A DNA stretch of 6,402 nt, from the NCBI GenBank assembly GCA_030591105.1, contig JAUVBS010000127.1, forward strand, positions 1 through 6,402, read 5' to 3'. Positions 6,220 through 6,402 of the stretch are shown here, piece after piece. This DNA comes from a bacterium. Lineage in GTDB: Bacteria; Krumholzibacteriota; Krumholzibacteriia; LZORAL124-64-63. Each line of letters opens with the position of its first letter. Positions within the stretch are counted from its first letter, which is position 1. Both the position numbers and the translations under genes were made by a program. Below the pieces are notes generated by a model. It was not told the origin of the DNA, made no database searches, and worked only from the letters and a program-made list of their open reading frames with translations.

Positions 6220-6285
6220 GAGTCAGCCTCCTAGGGTAGGGGTGTTGTGGTGAACCCATCCTACCATTAGAACCGAGGCTGACTC
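6220..6285 (-). promoter_or_regulatory. Hairpin sequestering the transposase ribosome binding site
   Basis: On the transposase strand, GAGTCAGCCTC (6285-6275) is a perfect 11-base inverted repeat of GAGGCTGACTC (6230-6220), which ends directly against the ATG. The second arm covers four of the six bases of the Shine-Dalgarno AGGAGG (6232-6227). Between the arms is a nested stem, GGTAGG (6265-6260) with CCTACC (6240-6235). The first arm overlaps the terminal repeat, so only RNA that enters from beyond the element end, or from its extreme edge, can form the whole structure. Confidence 0.7.
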
Positions 6286-6291
6286 TTTCTA
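6277..6291 (-). repeat. Left terminal inverted repeat of the IS (transposase-upstream end)
   Basis: On the minus strand this reads TAGAAAGAGTCAGCC, matching the opposite end at 14 of 15 bases. It lies only 58 bases from the transposase ATG and provides the distal arm of the hairpin over the ribosome binding site. Confidence 0.85.
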
Positions 6292-6293
6292 TA
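6288..6293 (-). promoter_or_regulatory. Candidate -10 half of a circle-junction promoter
   Basis: TATAGA on the minus strand straddles the outer edge of the left repeat. In a circular form the TTGACT at 4968-4963 in the right end would lie roughly 15-18 bases upstream, depending on the exact ends. In the linear insertion shown no good -35 is at the right distance; the flank there is a C6G6 run. The -10 matches consensus at 4 of 6 positions, so this is moderate evidence only. Confidence 0.45.
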
Positions 6294-6294
6294 C

Positions 6295-6308
6295 ACCCCC
6301 CGGGGGGT
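6295..6308. repeat. 14-bp perfect palindrome at the left edge of the IS
   Basis: ACCCCCCGGGGGGT is fully self-complementary and sits at the transposase-upstream boundary of the element. Part of it may belong to the target site or to the bases outside the subterminal repeat. Confidence 0.8.
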
Positions 6309-6362
6309 TCTCGTCGTTTCCGAACCGTAAAGCCAGGCCAATTCGAGGTGAGTTATTTTCCG

Positions 6363-6376
6363 CCCACGGCCCACGG
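6363..6376. repeat. Tandem CCCACGG heptamer, two copies, in the right flank
   Basis: Two adjacent copies of CCCACGG are followed by the 8-bp palindrome ACGGCCGT (6373-6380). On the minus strand this gives GGG runs every 7 bases, the same period as the heptad repeat at 4879-4929. The surrounding stretch from 6309 to 6402 shows no gene. Confidence 0.5.
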
Positions 6377-6402
6377 CCGTAGAAGAGTCTAGCCTCAAGT
6401 GA

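Larger units (their letters stand above)
4953..6298 (-). mobile_element. Complete IS110-superfamily insertion sequence, IS1111-like layout
   Basis: The element has inverted repeats at 4956-4970 and 6277-6291 (14 of 15 bases identical), one full-length transposase gene reading leftward, a 72-base upstream end and a 211-base downstream noncoding end. Total length is about 1.34 kb, normal for the family. IS1111-type elements have subterminal repeats with a few bases outside them (as I recall about 7 at the transposase-upstream end and 3 at the other) and carry their guide RNA downstream of the transposase; the layout fits. The stated limits follow that rule and are uncertain by a few bases. No target duplication is evident, as expected for this family. 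Nothing in the element looks broken, so it may be active. Confidence 0.85.

Noticed and set aside
5887..6234. 115-codon plus-strand frame opposite the transposase N-terminus
   Set aside because: Antisense to the DEDD catalytic region, no independent support.

Overview
The window comes from a GC-rich, Gram-negative-type bacterium. Two exported proteins point that way: a lipoprotein with a clear lipobox, and a large secreted beta-propeller protein ending in a FlgD-like Ig / type A sorting-like domain with the NYPNPFNP motif. That C-terminal domain is typical of the FCB superphylum and of related environmental lineages such as Eisenbacteria, Krumholzibacteria and KSB1. This placement is an inference from one domain and cannot be refined from the sequence alone.

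Layout. (1) 3-173, +: the C-terminal end of a rhodanese-like sulfurtransferase domain, probably of the ArsR-rhodanese type, cut by the window edge. (2) 174-560: no intact gene, but the minus strand at 314-505 carries what looks like a HipA-type kinase C-terminus with an internal deletion, a probable toxin-antitoxin fossil. (3) 561-1799, +: a 412-residue lipoprotein of unknown function. (4) 1800-2176: an intergenic region with a perfect 8-bp stem-loop and, just before the next gene, a consensus extended -10 promoter. (5) 2177-4882, +: a 901-residue secreted protein with at least 11 Asp-box (BNR/sortilin-type) repeats and the C-terminal sorting-like domain. (6) 4879-4929: a G-rich heptad repeat that begins on the stop codon of the propeller gene and fits a G-quadruplex pattern. 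(7) about 4953-6298: a complete IS110-superfamily insertion sequence whose transposase lies on the minus strand. (8) about 6299-6402: the far flank, with no gene.

The most interesting part is the insertion sequence. The transposase keeps its DEDD residues and its C-terminal serine. The element has near-perfect 15-bp inverted repeats and a 211-bp noncoding stretch downstream of the transposase, which is the IS1111-type layout in which the guide (bridge/seek) RNA lies 3' of the gene. That stretch folds into a hairpin with an internal loop, and both loop arms resemble the DNA on the two sides of the insertion. The same stem arms reappear in a second hairpin between the left end and the transposase start. 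The left terminal repeat is also repeated in inverted orientation across the transposase Shine-Dalgarno, so read-through RNA should hide the start site. Joining the two ends in a circle would bring a TTGACT box close to a TATAGA box. This suggests a transposase switched on by circularisation. The empty target site, when reconstructed, is a palindromic hairpin downstream of the propeller gene.

Nothing shows that the genes on the two sides act together. The lipoprotein and the propeller protein may both be cell-envelope or extracellular proteins, but the propeller gene has its own promoter.
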